From the NCBI RefSeq assembly GCF_001644645.1, contig NZ_CP011390.1:310001-374000 (forward strand): a stretch of 64,000 nt of DNA. Direction: 5' to 3'. The notes beneath the pieces are model-generated. The model was not told the DNA's origin. It was given only the letters and a program-made list of their open reading frames with translations, and did no database searches. Origin of the DNA: Flavisolibacter tropicus (GTDB lineage: Bacteria > Bacteroidota > Bacteroidia > Chitinophagales > Chitinophagaceae). Shown here in pieces: positions 41,291 to 49,962 of this stretch. Every line of letters begins with the position of its first letter. Position 1 is the first letter of the stretch. A program made the position numbers and the translations under genes.

Positions 41291-42298
41291 ATGCAACCTA
41301 TTCAGGACATATTTCCGTTATTAAATGAACCTAAACAGATAGCTATTACCATGCATCAGAAACCTGATGCAGATGCTATGGGTTCTACTTTAGGCCTCTA
41401 TCACTTTTTAAAGCAGTTAGGCCATACCGTACAAGTTATTTCGCCTACTAACTGGGCCCGTTGGTTGAATTGGATGGAAGGTGTAGGTGAGGTGCTGGAT
41501 TACGAGTTACATAAGACAAAGGCTGATGCTTATTTGGATAACACGGACTGGCTGTTTTGCCTGGACTTTAACCGGTTTGACCGGACCAAATCAATGGCAC
41601 CCAAAATTGCCAGTCTTGAATGCACAAAGATCCTGATTGATCATCACCAAGAGCCGGATGTGGCATCCTTTCAATACGGTATTTACAATACAGCAAAGAG
41701 CTCAACCTGCGAAATGGTGTATGATTTCATTGTACAATCAGGTTATCGCGATAAGATTAACCTGTTTGTAAGCGAATGTCTATACGCCGGAGTGGTAGCC
41801 GATACAGGTTCTTTCCGCTTCTCTTCAACCCATGCTACTGTGCACCATATGGTGGCTTACCTAAAAGAGCAGGGATTAGAGCACACCAAAGTGCATGAAG
41901 CGCTTTATGATAACTTCTTAGAGAATCGCTTACGTTTTCTTGGGCATGTATTAAGCAATAGGATGGAAGTTTTCTACGAGCTTAATACAGCGCTGATCAG
42001 CATTCCTAAAACAGACCTGTTGAAGTATGATATTAAAACGGGCGATACCGAAGGTTTAGTTAATTATCCGCTTTCTATACAAGGCATTAAGCTGGTAGGC
42101 TTAGTTATTGATCGCGACGAGGAGCGAAAATGGTCCTTTAGAAGTAAAGGCAATTTTGATTGTAATACCTTTGCCCGTCAATACTTTAGTGGAGGAGGGC
42201 ATTTCAATGCTTCTGGCGGTAGAGATGGCGAATCGTTACCGGAAACTGTACGTAAGTTTAAAAACGCAATCAACGAAAACAAAACTCTTTTACAATAA
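41291..42298 (+). CDS. DHH-DHHA1 family phosphoesterase (NrnA-like)
   Basis: The 335-aa protein has DHH motifs in order: KPDADAMGS near residue 25, LDFNRFD, LIDHHQEP at about 117 and VVADTGSFRFS. It also has the C-terminal DHHA1 loop SGGGHFNASGG. NrnA-type enzymes degrade oligoribonucleotides and pAp (3'-phosphoadenosine 5'-phosphate); related GdpP types cleave cyclic dinucleotides but carry extra membrane and GGDEF domains, absent here. A gap of 9 bases leads to the FKBP gene. Confidence 0.92.
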   Translation: MQPIQDIFPLLNEPKQIAITMHQKPDADAMGSTLGLYHFLKQLGHTVQVISPTNWARWLNWMEGVGEVLDYELHKTKADAYLDNTDWLFCLDFNRFDRTKSMAPKIASLECTKILIDHHQEPDVASFQYGIYNTAKSSTCEMVYDFIVQSGYRDKINLFVSECLYAGVVADTGSFRFSSTHATVHHMVAYLKEQGLEHTKVHEALYDNFLENRLRFLGHVLSNRMEVFYELNTALISIPKTDLLKYDIKTGDTEGLVNYPLSIQGIKLVGLVIDRDEERKWSFRSKGNFDCNTFARQYFSGGGHFNASGGRDGESLPETVRKFKNAINENKTLLQ

Positions 42299-42307
42299 AA
42301 CAACCGA

Positions 42308-43243
42308 ATGAAACTTTCTAATCTTTTTTGGGCAGCAAGTGTGTGCGTAATTGCCGCAAGCTGTGACAGTCAGAATTTCAAAAAAACCAAAGGTGGCATG
42401 CCTTACAAGCTATATGCAAGTAAGACTGGTACCCAAATAGCTCCAGGTAAGTTTGTAAAGATGCACATTGAACAAAAGATCAAAGACAGTGTGCTTTTCA
42501 CTTCTTATAATAGCCTGCCAGTTTATTTCCCTGTACAAGCGGGTACGCAACCATATGATATTTCTGAAGTATTTCTTACACTGAAAGAAGGTGATAGTGT
42601 GTATGCTGAGCAAATGATGGATACTTTCATTAAGAAGAATCCAATGATTTTGCAGCAAACAAAGTTCAAAAATGGCGACAAGATCACTACAAAACTTAAA
42701 ATAATCAAGGTTTTCAATACAGCTGAAGAATCTCGTAAAGACGAAGAGAACGAGCGTTTGGCCTATGTGAAGAAGGAAGAAGTAGATGTAAAGAACTATC
42801 TGTCTAAAAACAATATAAACAATACGCAAAGAACCAACTCTGGAGCTTATGTTCAGGTATTGAATGCGGGTAATGCACCGCAGGCAGATTCTGGTAAATA
42901 TGTAACGGTTATGTATAAAGGTCAAACCTTTGCAGGTAAAGTGTTTGATTCAAATATGGTACCGACATTTGGACATACAGAACCTATGGGCTTCACTATA
43001 GGTGTTGGACAAATGATTAAAGGTTTTGATGAAGGTGTGCGTTTATTAGGGAAAGGTGGAAAAGCTAAAATGTTTATTCCTTCTATGTTGGCTTATGGTC
43101 CTCAGCCACCATCTCCAGACATTAAGCCATTTGAGAACCTGATTTTTGATGTAGAAGTGGTTGATATTTTAGACAAAGCGCCAGCACAGCCGACTATGCC
43201 TCAGCAGCCTCAAAATATTGATGCGCCTCAACCGCGTCAATAG
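42308..43243 (+). CDS. FKBP-type peptidyl-prolyl isomerase lipoprotein
   Basis: The 311-aa protein has a lipoprotein signal with lipobox IAASC. The N-terminal half (SKTGTQIAPGKFVKMHIEQK) looks like a degenerate FKBP domain. The C-terminal half is a clear FKBP, with VTVMYKGQTFAGKVFDSNM, FTIGVGQMIKGFDEGVRLL and GGKAKMFIPSMLAYGPQ. A Pro/Gln-rich tail ends the chain. It is expected to act as a periplasmic or outer-membrane foldase. Two-domain FKBP lipoproteins of this type are common in Bacteroidota. Confidence 0.93.
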   Translation: MKLSNLFWAASVCVIAASCDSQNFKKTKGGMPYKLYASKTGTQIAPGKFVKMHIEQKIKDSVLFTSYNSLPVYFPVQAGTQPYDISEVFLTLKEGDSVYAEQMMDTFIKKNPMILQQTKFKNGDKITTKLKIIKVFNTAEESRKDEENERLAYVKKEEVDVKNYLSKNNINNTQRTNSGAYVQVLNAGNAPQADSGKYVTVMYKGQTFAGKVFDSNMVPTFGHTEPMGFTIGVGQMIKGFDEGVRLLGKGGKAKMFIPSMLAYGPQPPSPDIKPFENLIFDVEVVDILDKAPAQPTMPQQPQNIDAPQPRQ

Positions 43244-43270
43244 TTAGAGTGTAACATATTCAGTAACTTT

Positions 43271-43296
43271 AAAGCCCCTATTTAAGGGGCTTTTTT
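43271..43296 (+). terminator. Terminator after the FKBP gene
   Basis: AAAGCCCCT pairs with AGGGGCTTT over a short loop and ends in TTTTTT. Confidence 0.9.
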
Positions 43297-43492
43297 AGTT
43301 CGTATTTACGAACCGGTCTCGTTTTTATTCCAATAGTCCTAAAGCCAAATCTTCGTTCCCTCGTAAATCTATCCCGCCGTACCATTCTATTTATCAATTA
43401 AGTTCATACCCTTTTTTAAACACAGTATTATATCTATCACAATCCAAATAGCATATAATTGTGTGTAAGATGAAGCGTGTAAAAGGAGTGGC

Positions 43493-44338
43493 TTAAATAG
43501 CAACTCCTTTTTCTTTTTGGTAGGTAGTAACCAGCTTTATGGCCTGCATGGCTTCTTTTACATCATGTACGCGCAGAATATGGGCTCCATTCAACAAGCT
43601 AATGGTATTTAATACAATAGTACCATTGAGTGCTTCTTCGGCCGTAATTTTTAATGTTTTATAGATGGTTCCTTTTCGGGAAAGGCCAACCAGCAAAGGC
43701 TTTTGAAGGTTTTGAAAATAGGAAAGCTCATGTAGTAGCTGAAAATTGTGTGCGATGGTTTTTCCAAAGCCAAAGCCGGGATCTACAATGATATCGTTAA
43801 TCCCCATTCTAATAAGTTCCTTTAATTGCCTGTTCAGTGCATCAAACACATCCAGCACTACATTATTATACGTAGGATTCGCTTGCATGGTTTGAGGGTC
43901 GCCCTGCATATGCATTAGCACATAAGGTACTTGCAGACGAGCCACAGTAGGTAATAAATTGTTATCAATTGTGCCTGCACTTACATCATTAATAATATGA
44001 GCGCCGGCTCTAATAGCGGCCTCGGCTACAGAAGCATAAAAAGTGTCAATAGAAAGAACGGCATCTGGAAAAGAAGCGTGTATGGCTTCAATGGCAGGAA
44101 GCACTCTATTTAATTCTTCTGTTGCGGCTACCCGCTCGCTGCCTGGGCGTGTACTTTGGCCTCCTATATCTAATATAGTGGCACCATCTTGCAACATTTG
44201 GCCTGCGGTTTCCAAAATTGCATCCAAATGATTTTTGCGGCTATTAGAATAAAATGAATCAGGCGTAGTATTGATAATGCCCATCACTACTGGTGTTTCA
44301 AAGTTTAACAGCCGGCCCTTGCAATTGATTGATAACAT
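43493..44338 (-). CDS. folP: Dihydropteroate synthase
   Basis: The enzyme joins hydroxymethyl-dihydropterin diphosphate with p-aminobenzoate in folate synthesis and is the sulfonamide target. The 281-aa sequence has VMGIINTTPDSFY near residue 19, ATILDIGGQSTRPGSE, and IIVDPGFGFGKTIAHN. The C-terminal phosphate-binding HILRVHDVKEAMQAI is also intact. The folP-divergent arrangement with a DUF1599 gene and a BT_3928-like DoxX gene is typical for Bacteroidota. A 198-base gap, GC-poor and without a gene, separates it from the FKBP terminator. Confidence 0.96.
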   Translation of the reverse strand: MLSINCKGRLLNFETPVVMGIINTTPDSFYSNSRKNHLDAILETAGQMLQDGATILDIGGQSTRPGSERVAATEELNRVLPAIEAIHASFPDAVLSIDTFYASVAEAAIRAGAHIINDVSAGTIDNNLLPTVARLQVPYVLMHMQGDPQTMQANPTYNNVVLDVFDALNRQLKELIRMGINDIIVDPGFGFGKTIAHNFQLLHELSYFQNLQKPLLVGLSRKGTIYKTLKITAEEALNGTIVLNTISLLNGAHILRVHDVKEAMQAIKLVTTYQKEKGVAI

Positions 44339-44352
44339 TTAATCTACTTTAT

Positions 44353-44360
44353 TACTTTTG
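44353..44360 (+). promoter_or_regulatory. -7 element before the DUF1599 gene
   Basis: TACTTTTG matches TAnnTTTG exactly, 33 bases upstream of the ATG at 44393 and inside the folP-DUF1599 divergent gap. Confidence 0.5.
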
Positions 44361-44392
44361 GAGCTAATGTAGCCAAACTTAATTGATTACGA

Positions 44393-44953
44393 ATGCAAAC
44401 AGTAGCAGTGAAAAATACTATACAGCAGTACGATGAAGTGATTCAGCAATGTCAAGATATATTCTCTAAAAAAACGAAGGATTATGGTACAGCATGGCGG
44501 GTATTACGCACCATTTCTATAGTTGACCAGATCTACATCAAGGCGCAGCGTATCCGTACTATCCAGGAAAAAGGTACGCAACGCATAGGAGACGATATTA
44601 CCTCTGAATTCATTGGTATTCTTAATTATGCAGTTATTGGGCTTATACAGCTGGAATTGACAGAACAAGATCCAGAGGAGCTGGATGTAGATAAAACCGT
44701 TGAATTATATGCTACTAATATAGCTACGGCAAAAGCATTGATGCTAAATAAAAATCATGATTATGGCGAGGCCTGGCGTAGTATGAGCCAGGAAAGCTTT
44801 GCCGACCTTATTTTAATGAAGTTGCAGCGCATACGTCAAATACTGGCCAACAAGGGCAAAACATTGATTAGTGAAGGTATTGATGCCAACTATCACGATA
44901 TTATCAACTATGCAGCTTTTGCGTTAATATTAATAAACGAAGGCAAACATTAA
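44393..44953 (+). CDS. DUF1599 domain protein
   Basis: The 186-aa protein contains two copies of the same roughly 75-residue unit. The first runs KDYGTAWRVLRTIS ... IYIKAQRIRTIQEKG ... TSEFIGILNYAVIGL. The second runs HDYGEAWRSMSQES ... ILMKLQRIRQILANKG ... YHDIINYAAFALIL. DUF1599 has been linked to nucleotide-modification-associated families by similarity, but no biochemical role is established. It is divergent from folP and ends 3 bases before the DoxX-like gene. Confidence 0.85.
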   Translation: MQTVAVKNTIQQYDEVIQQCQDIFSKKTKDYGTAWRVLRTISIVDQIYIKAQRIRTIQEKGTQRIGDDITSEFIGILNYAVIGLIQLELTEQDPEELDVDKTVELYATNIATAKALMLNKNHDYGEAWRSMSQESFADLILMKLQRIRQILANKGKTLISEGIDANYHDIINYAAFALILINEGKH

Positions 44954-44956
44954 TAT

Positions 44957-46090
44957 ATGAGAACAGCCATAACGGTTATTCGCTTTTTGGTTGGTATTTT
45001 ATTTATCCTTTCCGGATTGATAAAAGCTAATGATCCATTAGGACTTAGCTATAAAATGCAGGAGTTCTTTGAAGTCTGGAATACCTCTTTGGGTGCGAAT
45101 TCCCTGTTGGCCTCTCTATTTACTTATTTACATGAACATTCGTTGGCTTTGTCGGTATTTATGATTGCTCTGGAGATTATGACCGGCGTAGCACTATTAA
45201 TAGGTTGGCAAAAGAAGCTGGTCTTAAATACTCTATTCGTTCTTATTGTTTTCTTTACTTTCCTTACGGCCTATGCGTTTTGGTCTGGCAAGTTTAAAAA
45301 CTGTGGCTGTTTTGGTGATTGTTTGCCTATATCTCCATTAACATCCTTTATTAAAGATGTGGCTTTGCTCGCCATGATTGTACTATTGCTGGCCGGGCAA
45401 CGTTTTATTACCCCAATTACCAGTAAGCGAAATATAAATATTGCGTTAGCGACTAGCTTATTTATAACTATTGGGCTGCAGTGGTATGTATTGAATTATT
45501 TGCCTTTGACCGATTGTTTGCCTTTCAAGAAGAACAACAATATAGCGGAGCAAATGAAGATTCCGGCCAACGCTATACAAGACAGCTTTGCCATGAAGTT
45601 CATTTATGAAAAGGATGGAAAACGTTTTGAGTTTGCTCCAGAGGAATTGCCCGCTGATTTAGGAAATTATAAGTTCGTTGATCGAATTCAAAAACTGATA
45701 CGCAAAGGCAATGCAGAACCACCCATTAAAGGGTTTACACTCAATGGTATTAGTGGTACTGACTCTACGGCCGCTATTTTAAACCAGGATAAGAATATAT
45801 TGGTAATAGGGGAGCACATAAGATCTGAATCGTGGATCAGTGAATTAAAAGAACTTCAGGCTATAACACAAAAGAAGAATATTCCTATATATATTGTAAC
45901 TCCTGACCCGCAGTCAGCCGTTAAAGTACTGCAGGAAAACGGGTTAAGTAATATCTCTGTCTTTAGTTGTGATAATACGGCCGTTCGTACTGCAGCCCGT
46001 ACTAACCCTACAGCCTATTTGCTGCAAAAGGGTACAGTGATCGATAAAAGAAGTTTTCGGCAGATAGATCAGCTAATTGCCATTTTATAA
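44957..46090 (+). CDS. DoxX-like membrane protein with C-terminal thioredoxin-like region (BT_3928 type)
   Basis: The 377-aa protein opens with four hydrophobic helices in a DoxX/MauE arrangement (IRFLVGILFILSGLIKANDP and YAFWSGKFKNCGCFGDCLP, a Cys-rich turn typical of MauE). A tail of about 200 residues follows with a possible thioredoxin-like segment (ILVIGEHIRSESWISELKEL and TNPTAYLLQKGTVIDKRSFR) but no active CxxC. MauE-like proteins help form disulfides or supply electrons. The role here is open. It is 3 bases after DUF1599. Confidence 0.78.
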   Translation: MRTAITVIRFLVGILFILSGLIKANDPLGLSYKMQEFFEVWNTSLGANSLLASLFTYLHEHSLALSVFMIALEIMTGVALLIGWQKKLVLNTLFVLIVFFTFLTAYAFWSGKFKNCGCFGDCLPISPLTSFIKDVALLAMIVLLLAGQRFITPITSKRNINIALATSLFITIGLQWYVLNYLPLTDCLPFKKNNNIAEQMKIPANAIQDSFAMKFIYEKDGKRFEFAPEELPADLGNYKFVDRIQKLIRKGNAEPPIKGFTLNGISGTDSTAAILNQDKNILVIGEHIRSESWISELKELQAITQKKNIPIYIVTPDPQSAVKVLQENGLSNISVFSCDNTAVRTAARTNPTAYLLQKGTVIDKRSFRQIDQLIAIL

Positions 46091-46113
46091 ACTCAATAGC
46101 GTAATTTTCCAAC

Positions 46114-47160
46114 GTGCTAAGCTTTATCCTTAAAAAACTGCTTTATGGTTTACTAGTGCTGGTAGGTGTTACAGTACTGGTTTTTGTTCTTTTTCAAGGT
46201 TTTGGAGATCCGTCGCGTTTGGTGATGGGGCAAACAGGAAGTAAGGCTACGCAAGAAAATATTCGAAAAGAGCTCTACCTTGACCAGCCTAAATACAAGC
46301 AATTCTTACTATATCTCAATGATGTCTCACCTCTAGGTTTTCATACAGCTGAAGAAATCAAAAGCAAAGAGCTGAAAGGCTTTTTTATTGGCGGTGAGAG
46401 AAAGGTTGGATTAAAATTACCCTATCTACGTAAGTCTTACCAAACCAAAAAGGCGGTTAGTGATGTTCTGCTAGAGGCACTGCCAGGTACGTTATTATTA
46501 GCTTTAGCCGCTATGCTTATTGCTGTACTGATTGGTATACCCTTAGGTGTAGTAGCTGCCGTAAAGCAAAATACCTGGTTAGATACCTCCGCCGTGTTTA
46601 CCAGTATAGTTGGCATTTCTGCTCCATCTTTTTTTATGGGGATTATTATAGCTTACCTGTTTGGATTTGTTTGGAGTGAATGGACGGGGCTGCACATTAC
46701 CGGTAGTTGGTTTGATATGGACCTGACAACAGGCGAGAAGCGTTTAACCTTACAAAACCTTATTCTACCTGCCATTACATTAGGTATCCGTCCGCTGGCT
46801 ATAATTACGCAGCTTACCCGTAGTGCTATGTTGGATGTGTTGGATCAGGATTTCATCCGGACAGCTTATGCTAAGGGCTTGAGCAGGCGTGTGGTAATCT
46901 GGAAACATGCCCTTCGTAATGCACTAAACCCTGTGATTACTGCTGTAACTGGTTGGTTTGCTGAACTACTGGCAGGGGCCTTCTTTATTGAATACATCTT
47001 TGGGTGGAAAGGTATAGGGAAAGTTACGGTAGACGCCTTGGAAAAGCTGGACTTTCCTGTGGTGATGGGGTCTGTTCTGATCTCTGCTACCTTTTTTATC
47101 CTGGTAAACATCCTTGCCGATATATTATATGGGATAGTAGACCCCAGGGTAAGAATTTAG
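46114..47160 (+). CDS. Orphan ABC transporter permease (DppB/OppB type)
   Basis: The 348-aa protein starts at a GTG at 46114 and has six hydrophobic spans. The OppB-type N-terminus is MLSFILKKLLYGLLVLVGVT, and the EAA loop FIRTAYAKGLSRRVVIWKHA leads to NALNPVITA. The second permease, the ATPases and the binding protein that normally accompany OppB-type permeases are all absent from the neighbourhood. A roughly 50-residue insert after helix 1 (SKATQENIRKELYLDQ) is usual for the family. It may pair with components encoded elsewhere. Confidence 0.88.
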   Translation: MLSFILKKLLYGLLVLVGVTVLVFVLFQGFGDPSRLVMGQTGSKATQENIRKELYLDQPKYKQFLLYLNDVSPLGFHTAEEIKSKELKGFFIGGERKVGLKLPYLRKSYQTKKAVSDVLLEALPGTLLLALAAMLIAVLIGIPLGVVAAVKQNTWLDTSAVFTSIVGISAPSFFMGIIIAYLFGFVWSEWTGLHITGSWFDMDLTTGEKRLTLQNLILPAITLGIRPLAIITQLTRSAMLDVLDQDFIRTAYAKGLSRRVVIWKHALRNALNPVITAVTGWFAELLAGAFFIEYIFGWKGIGKVTVDALEKLDFPVVMGSVLISATFFILVNILADILYGIVDPRVRI

Positions 47161-47352
47161 AACCTTTTTTCCTTGCTGTTTGATTTTTCCACATACGGTA
47201 AAAGGTCTCTCTGCAATATTGGCTTTAATATATAAGTTGATAAAAATCATATAGAAAACAAACAGTTTAAGTCTTGTCTCCAATCTAAAATGGTGTATCT
47301 TTAGTTGAACCCATCCAGTACCCGCCTATTCAAAACCTTAAATCAGAATTTT

Positions 47353-47787
47353 ATGGAAAGAGTAGCCGATGTATTACGAGCCAAGTACCCCCAGTTTAAT
47401 ACCATTGGTCCCAATCGCTCCATTCATGATGCATTACATCAAATGCACTGTGAGAATGTGGATCATCTTATCGTTTTGGATGATGAACGTTTTGTAGGAC
47501 TTCTGACGGAACATGGTATCACAGAAAAAATAATCTACAGATCCAGGGATCTAGATACGGCAACCGTTAAAGAATTCATGACCACCTATTTACCTGTAGC
47601 TACATTCAATGATTCATTAGAACAATGTATGCAGTTAATGGAGCGTCATAATACACGTTTTATAGCTGTATATGATCGATTTGACTTCATGGGAGTTGTT
47701 TCTTCACATGATTTGATGAAGCAAGCATTGAATAAGCGTAAGGCTACATTTGAAGAGCAAGAAGAGCAATATCCCTGGGACTATTGA
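47353..47787 (+). CDS. CBS-domain protein
   Basis: From the ATG at 47353 (MERVADVLRAK) the product is 144 aa and consists of two CBS units: FNTIGPNRSIHDALHQMHCE with HLIVLDDERFVGLLTE, and TTYLPVATFNDSLEQCMQLM with FIAVYDRFDFMGVVSSHDL. Paired CBS domains bind adenosine nucleotides such as AMP or ATP and sense energy state. The upstream TTG at 47305 has no support. A -7-like TATCTTTA lies at 47295-47302. The end overlaps the convergent DUF721 gene by 7 bases. Confidence 0.88.
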   Translation: MERVADVLRAKYPQFNTIGPNRSIHDALHQMHCENVDHLIVLDDERFVGLLTEHGITEKIIYRSRDLDTATVKEFMTTYLPVATFNDSLEQCMQLMERHNTRFIAVYDRFDFMGVVSSHDLMKQALNKRKATFEEQEEQYPWDY

Positions 47788-48062
47788 ATAACTACTTCTT
47801 TAATTTCTTTTTTTCCTAAAGCTTCGTTTACGCGAAGCTTTATTGTTTCTTTCTGGTAAAGTAATTCTTGTTTTAAGGGGGCTACATTAGTAGTAATAAA
47901 CAAAGTGCCATTGATGATATGGATGCGCTCTGTGTATTTGGCAATGGTTTTACCCATTAGCTGGGCCCATACTTGTTCTATTTGTAATGCTTGAATATCG
48001 CCGCGAATACGGCTGCTTTTTAAAAACTCCTGAATTGCTGCTCCCAAAGAGTACTGTGCCAT
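47781..48062 (-). CDS. DUF721 (DciA-like) protein
   Basis: The 93-aa protein matches DUF721: LGAAIQEFLKSSRIRGDIQA, VWAQLMGKTIAKYTERIHIINGTLFITT and VAPLKQELLYQKETIKLRVNEAL. In other bacteria DciA in this family helps load the replicative helicase, and DUF721 genes are commonly next to recF or gyrB. It lies 14 bases after recF on the same strand and so probably shares its transcript. Confidence 0.88.
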   Translation of the reverse strand: MAQYSLGAAIQEFLKSSRIRGDIQALQIEQVWAQLMGKTIAKYTERIHIINGTLFITTNVAPLKQELLYQKETIKLRVNEALGKKEIKEVVIQ

Positions 48063-48076
48063 GGCTCAAAACTACA

Positions 48077-49165
48077 CTAAAGCTCTATCAATTGGTAGGG
48101 TGTGGATAGTTTTTCCAATTGTTTCTTGAGCCGTTCTCCATTGGTATCGGTAATAAAGATCTGTGCATCTTCATCTGCGGCTACCCGTTGTAAGAGGTTG
48201 CTGATACGTTCTTCATCCAACTTCTCAAAAACATCGTCCAGTAACAGAAAAGGCGAGAGGTGCTTTTCTGCTTTCAATACTTCCATTTCTGCCAGCTTTA
48301 ATGCAAAGAGCAAGCTTTTGCGCTGCCCTTGAGACGCCACACTTTTGAAAGGTTGCTGTCCCATATTAAAGACCAGATCGTCGCGGTGTATACCACTTGA
48401 AGTACGTTGTATTACTAAATCGCGTTGTCGGTTGAATTGAAGCAAAGTAGCCATTGAGTGCTCATGCAGTTCGCTTTCATAGATAAGATTGATTGGCTCG
48501 TAATGTTGTGCGATGTCGTTGTAAAGCTGTTTAACATCTGGGAGAAACTTCAGTAAAAAAGTACTCCGTTTTTTATAGATAGCATCACCTTCAACAGACA
48601 ACTGTTCATCCAATACATCCAAGATGGAAAGATCCCTGCTACCAAACCCTTCCTGGTAGGCCTTTAAAAATGAGTTGCGTTGCTGCAAGATCTTTGTGTA
48701 GTTTATCAAACTTTGCAGGTAAGCCGCATCTAATTGCGAAAGCAATGTATCAATGAATTTACGCCGTTCTTCGCTTCCTCCTAATATCAGTTGAATATCA
48801 TCGGGAGCTATTACTACACAGGGGTAGCGGCCTATGTGCTTTGAGAAGCGCGTATAAAATTCATCGTTTACTGAAAACTCTTTGCGTCCATTTTCCCGAA
48901 GTACGCACACTGCTTTCTCTTCATGTCCACGCACTGTAAAGTGTCCTTCTAAGCGGAAGCCCTGATGGCCATGTTGAGTAATCAAGCTATCCAAACGGGT
49001 AAAGTAACTTTTGGTAAAGCAGAGGTAGTGAATAGCATCCAAGAGGTTGGTCTTTCCCTTGCCGTTCTTTCCCCAAATACCTATAATACGTTCTGAAAAC
49101 TGGAATTCCTCGTGGAAGTAGTTCTTGAATTGAAAAAGTGATATGGAGTGAATGGTTAACCGCAA
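48077..49165 (-). CDS. recF: DNA replication/repair protein RecF
   Basis: The 362-aa SMC-like ATPase loads RecA at gaps with RecO and RecR. Walker A is GKNGKGKT at residues 32-39. The RecF signature segment is LDAIHYLCFTKSYF, the C-terminal ABC signature region SVASQGQRKSLLFALKLAE, and Walker B LLLDDVFEKLDEERI. Length is normal. It sits upstream of the DUF721 gene; no gyrB or dnaN is in the window. Confidence 0.95.
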   Translation of the reverse strand: MRLTIHSISLFQFKNYFHEEFQFSERIIGIWGKNGKGKTNLLDAIHYLCFTKSYFTRLDSLITQHGHQGFRLEGHFTVRGHEEKAVCVLRENGRKEFSVNDEFYTRFSKHIGRYPCVVIAPDDIQLILGGSEERRKFIDTLLSQLDAAYLQSLINYTKILQQRNSFLKAYQEGFGSRDLSILDVLDEQLSVEGDAIYKKRSTFLLKFLPDVKQLYNDIAQHYEPINLIYESELHEHSMATLLQFNRQRDLVIQRTSSGIHRDDLVFNMGQQPFKSVASQGQRKSLLFALKLAEMEVLKAEKHLSPFLLLDDVFEKLDEERISNLLQRVAADEDAQIFITDTNGERLKKQLEKLSTPYQLIEL

Positions 49166-49352
49166 TATTTAAAGGGTTCAGGGCTCAATTTTACTACTTT
49201 TTATAACGTCATCAGCAATAAAGACTCTACAAAATGATGTTTAAGTAACAGTAGTTGTCATAATTGACTTTGAAAGCCGCTTACTATCTGAATTCCAAAG
49301 GATTCTCTGTAACTTTAAGTAAGATCTTTTCATCACCTTTAAACTTAGCTAT

Positions 49353-49811
49353 ATGAACATCCTTCAACGCATGGAGCTTTGGGGAGATCGCCATCACCCC
49401 AAATGGCTGGACATTATACGTATAGCATTAGGTATTTTCCTCTTTATTAAAGGCATTGAGTTTTACAACAATTTAGGTTCTATGATGAGTATGATGGAAA
49501 ATCAAGTTCCATTTGGGTCACTAGTGCTGATATTTATGGCTCACTATGTCATCTTTGCGCATATTGTAGGTGGGCTGTTTTTGGCGTTCGGTATTTTTAC
49601 ACGTGTCGCTTGCATCGCACAAATTCCTGTGTTGTTAGGAGCAATTATTTTTATTAATTCAAAGGGTGAAATGTTTCGGCCATTTTCAGAGCTGATACTT
49701 TCTGTTTTAGTTTTATTACTGTTGATATTCTTTCTAGTTGTAGGTAATGGACCTTGGTCTGCAGAGCACTACTTTGATGAAAAGAAGGCTGAAAGTCAAG
49801 GTACAGTGTAA
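49353..49811 (+). CDS. DoxX family membrane protein
   Basis: The 152-aa protein has four hydrophobic segments (ARIALG-like IRIALGIFLFIKGIEFY, LVLIFMAHYVIFAHIVGGLF, ACIAQIPVLLGAIIFIN and LSVLVLLLLIFFLVVGN) and no extra domain. DoxX-like proteins are linked to redox chemistry at the membrane in some species. The extended gap upstream (49166-49352) has no gene. The downstream stretch to 49962 is AT-rich and empty. Confidence 0.82.
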   Translation: MNILQRMELWGDRHHPKWLDIIRIALGIFLFIKGIEFYNNLGSMMSMMENQVPFGSLVLIFMAHYVIFAHIVGGLFLAFGIFTRVACIAQIPVLLGAIIFINSKGEMFRPFSELILSVLVLLLLIFFLVVGNGPWSAEHYFDEKKAESQGTV

Positions 49812-49962
49812 AGTTCACCAATTATAAATTGTAAGTGATGGTTCTTTAAAACGGAGCTATCTAATGAAGTATTGTTAATTACTTGAATACACTTCTTTTA
49901 AAAACCAAGGGTTACAAGGTGTTATTTGTACTTACTCGCTCTATAACGATTTCGGTAGTGTA

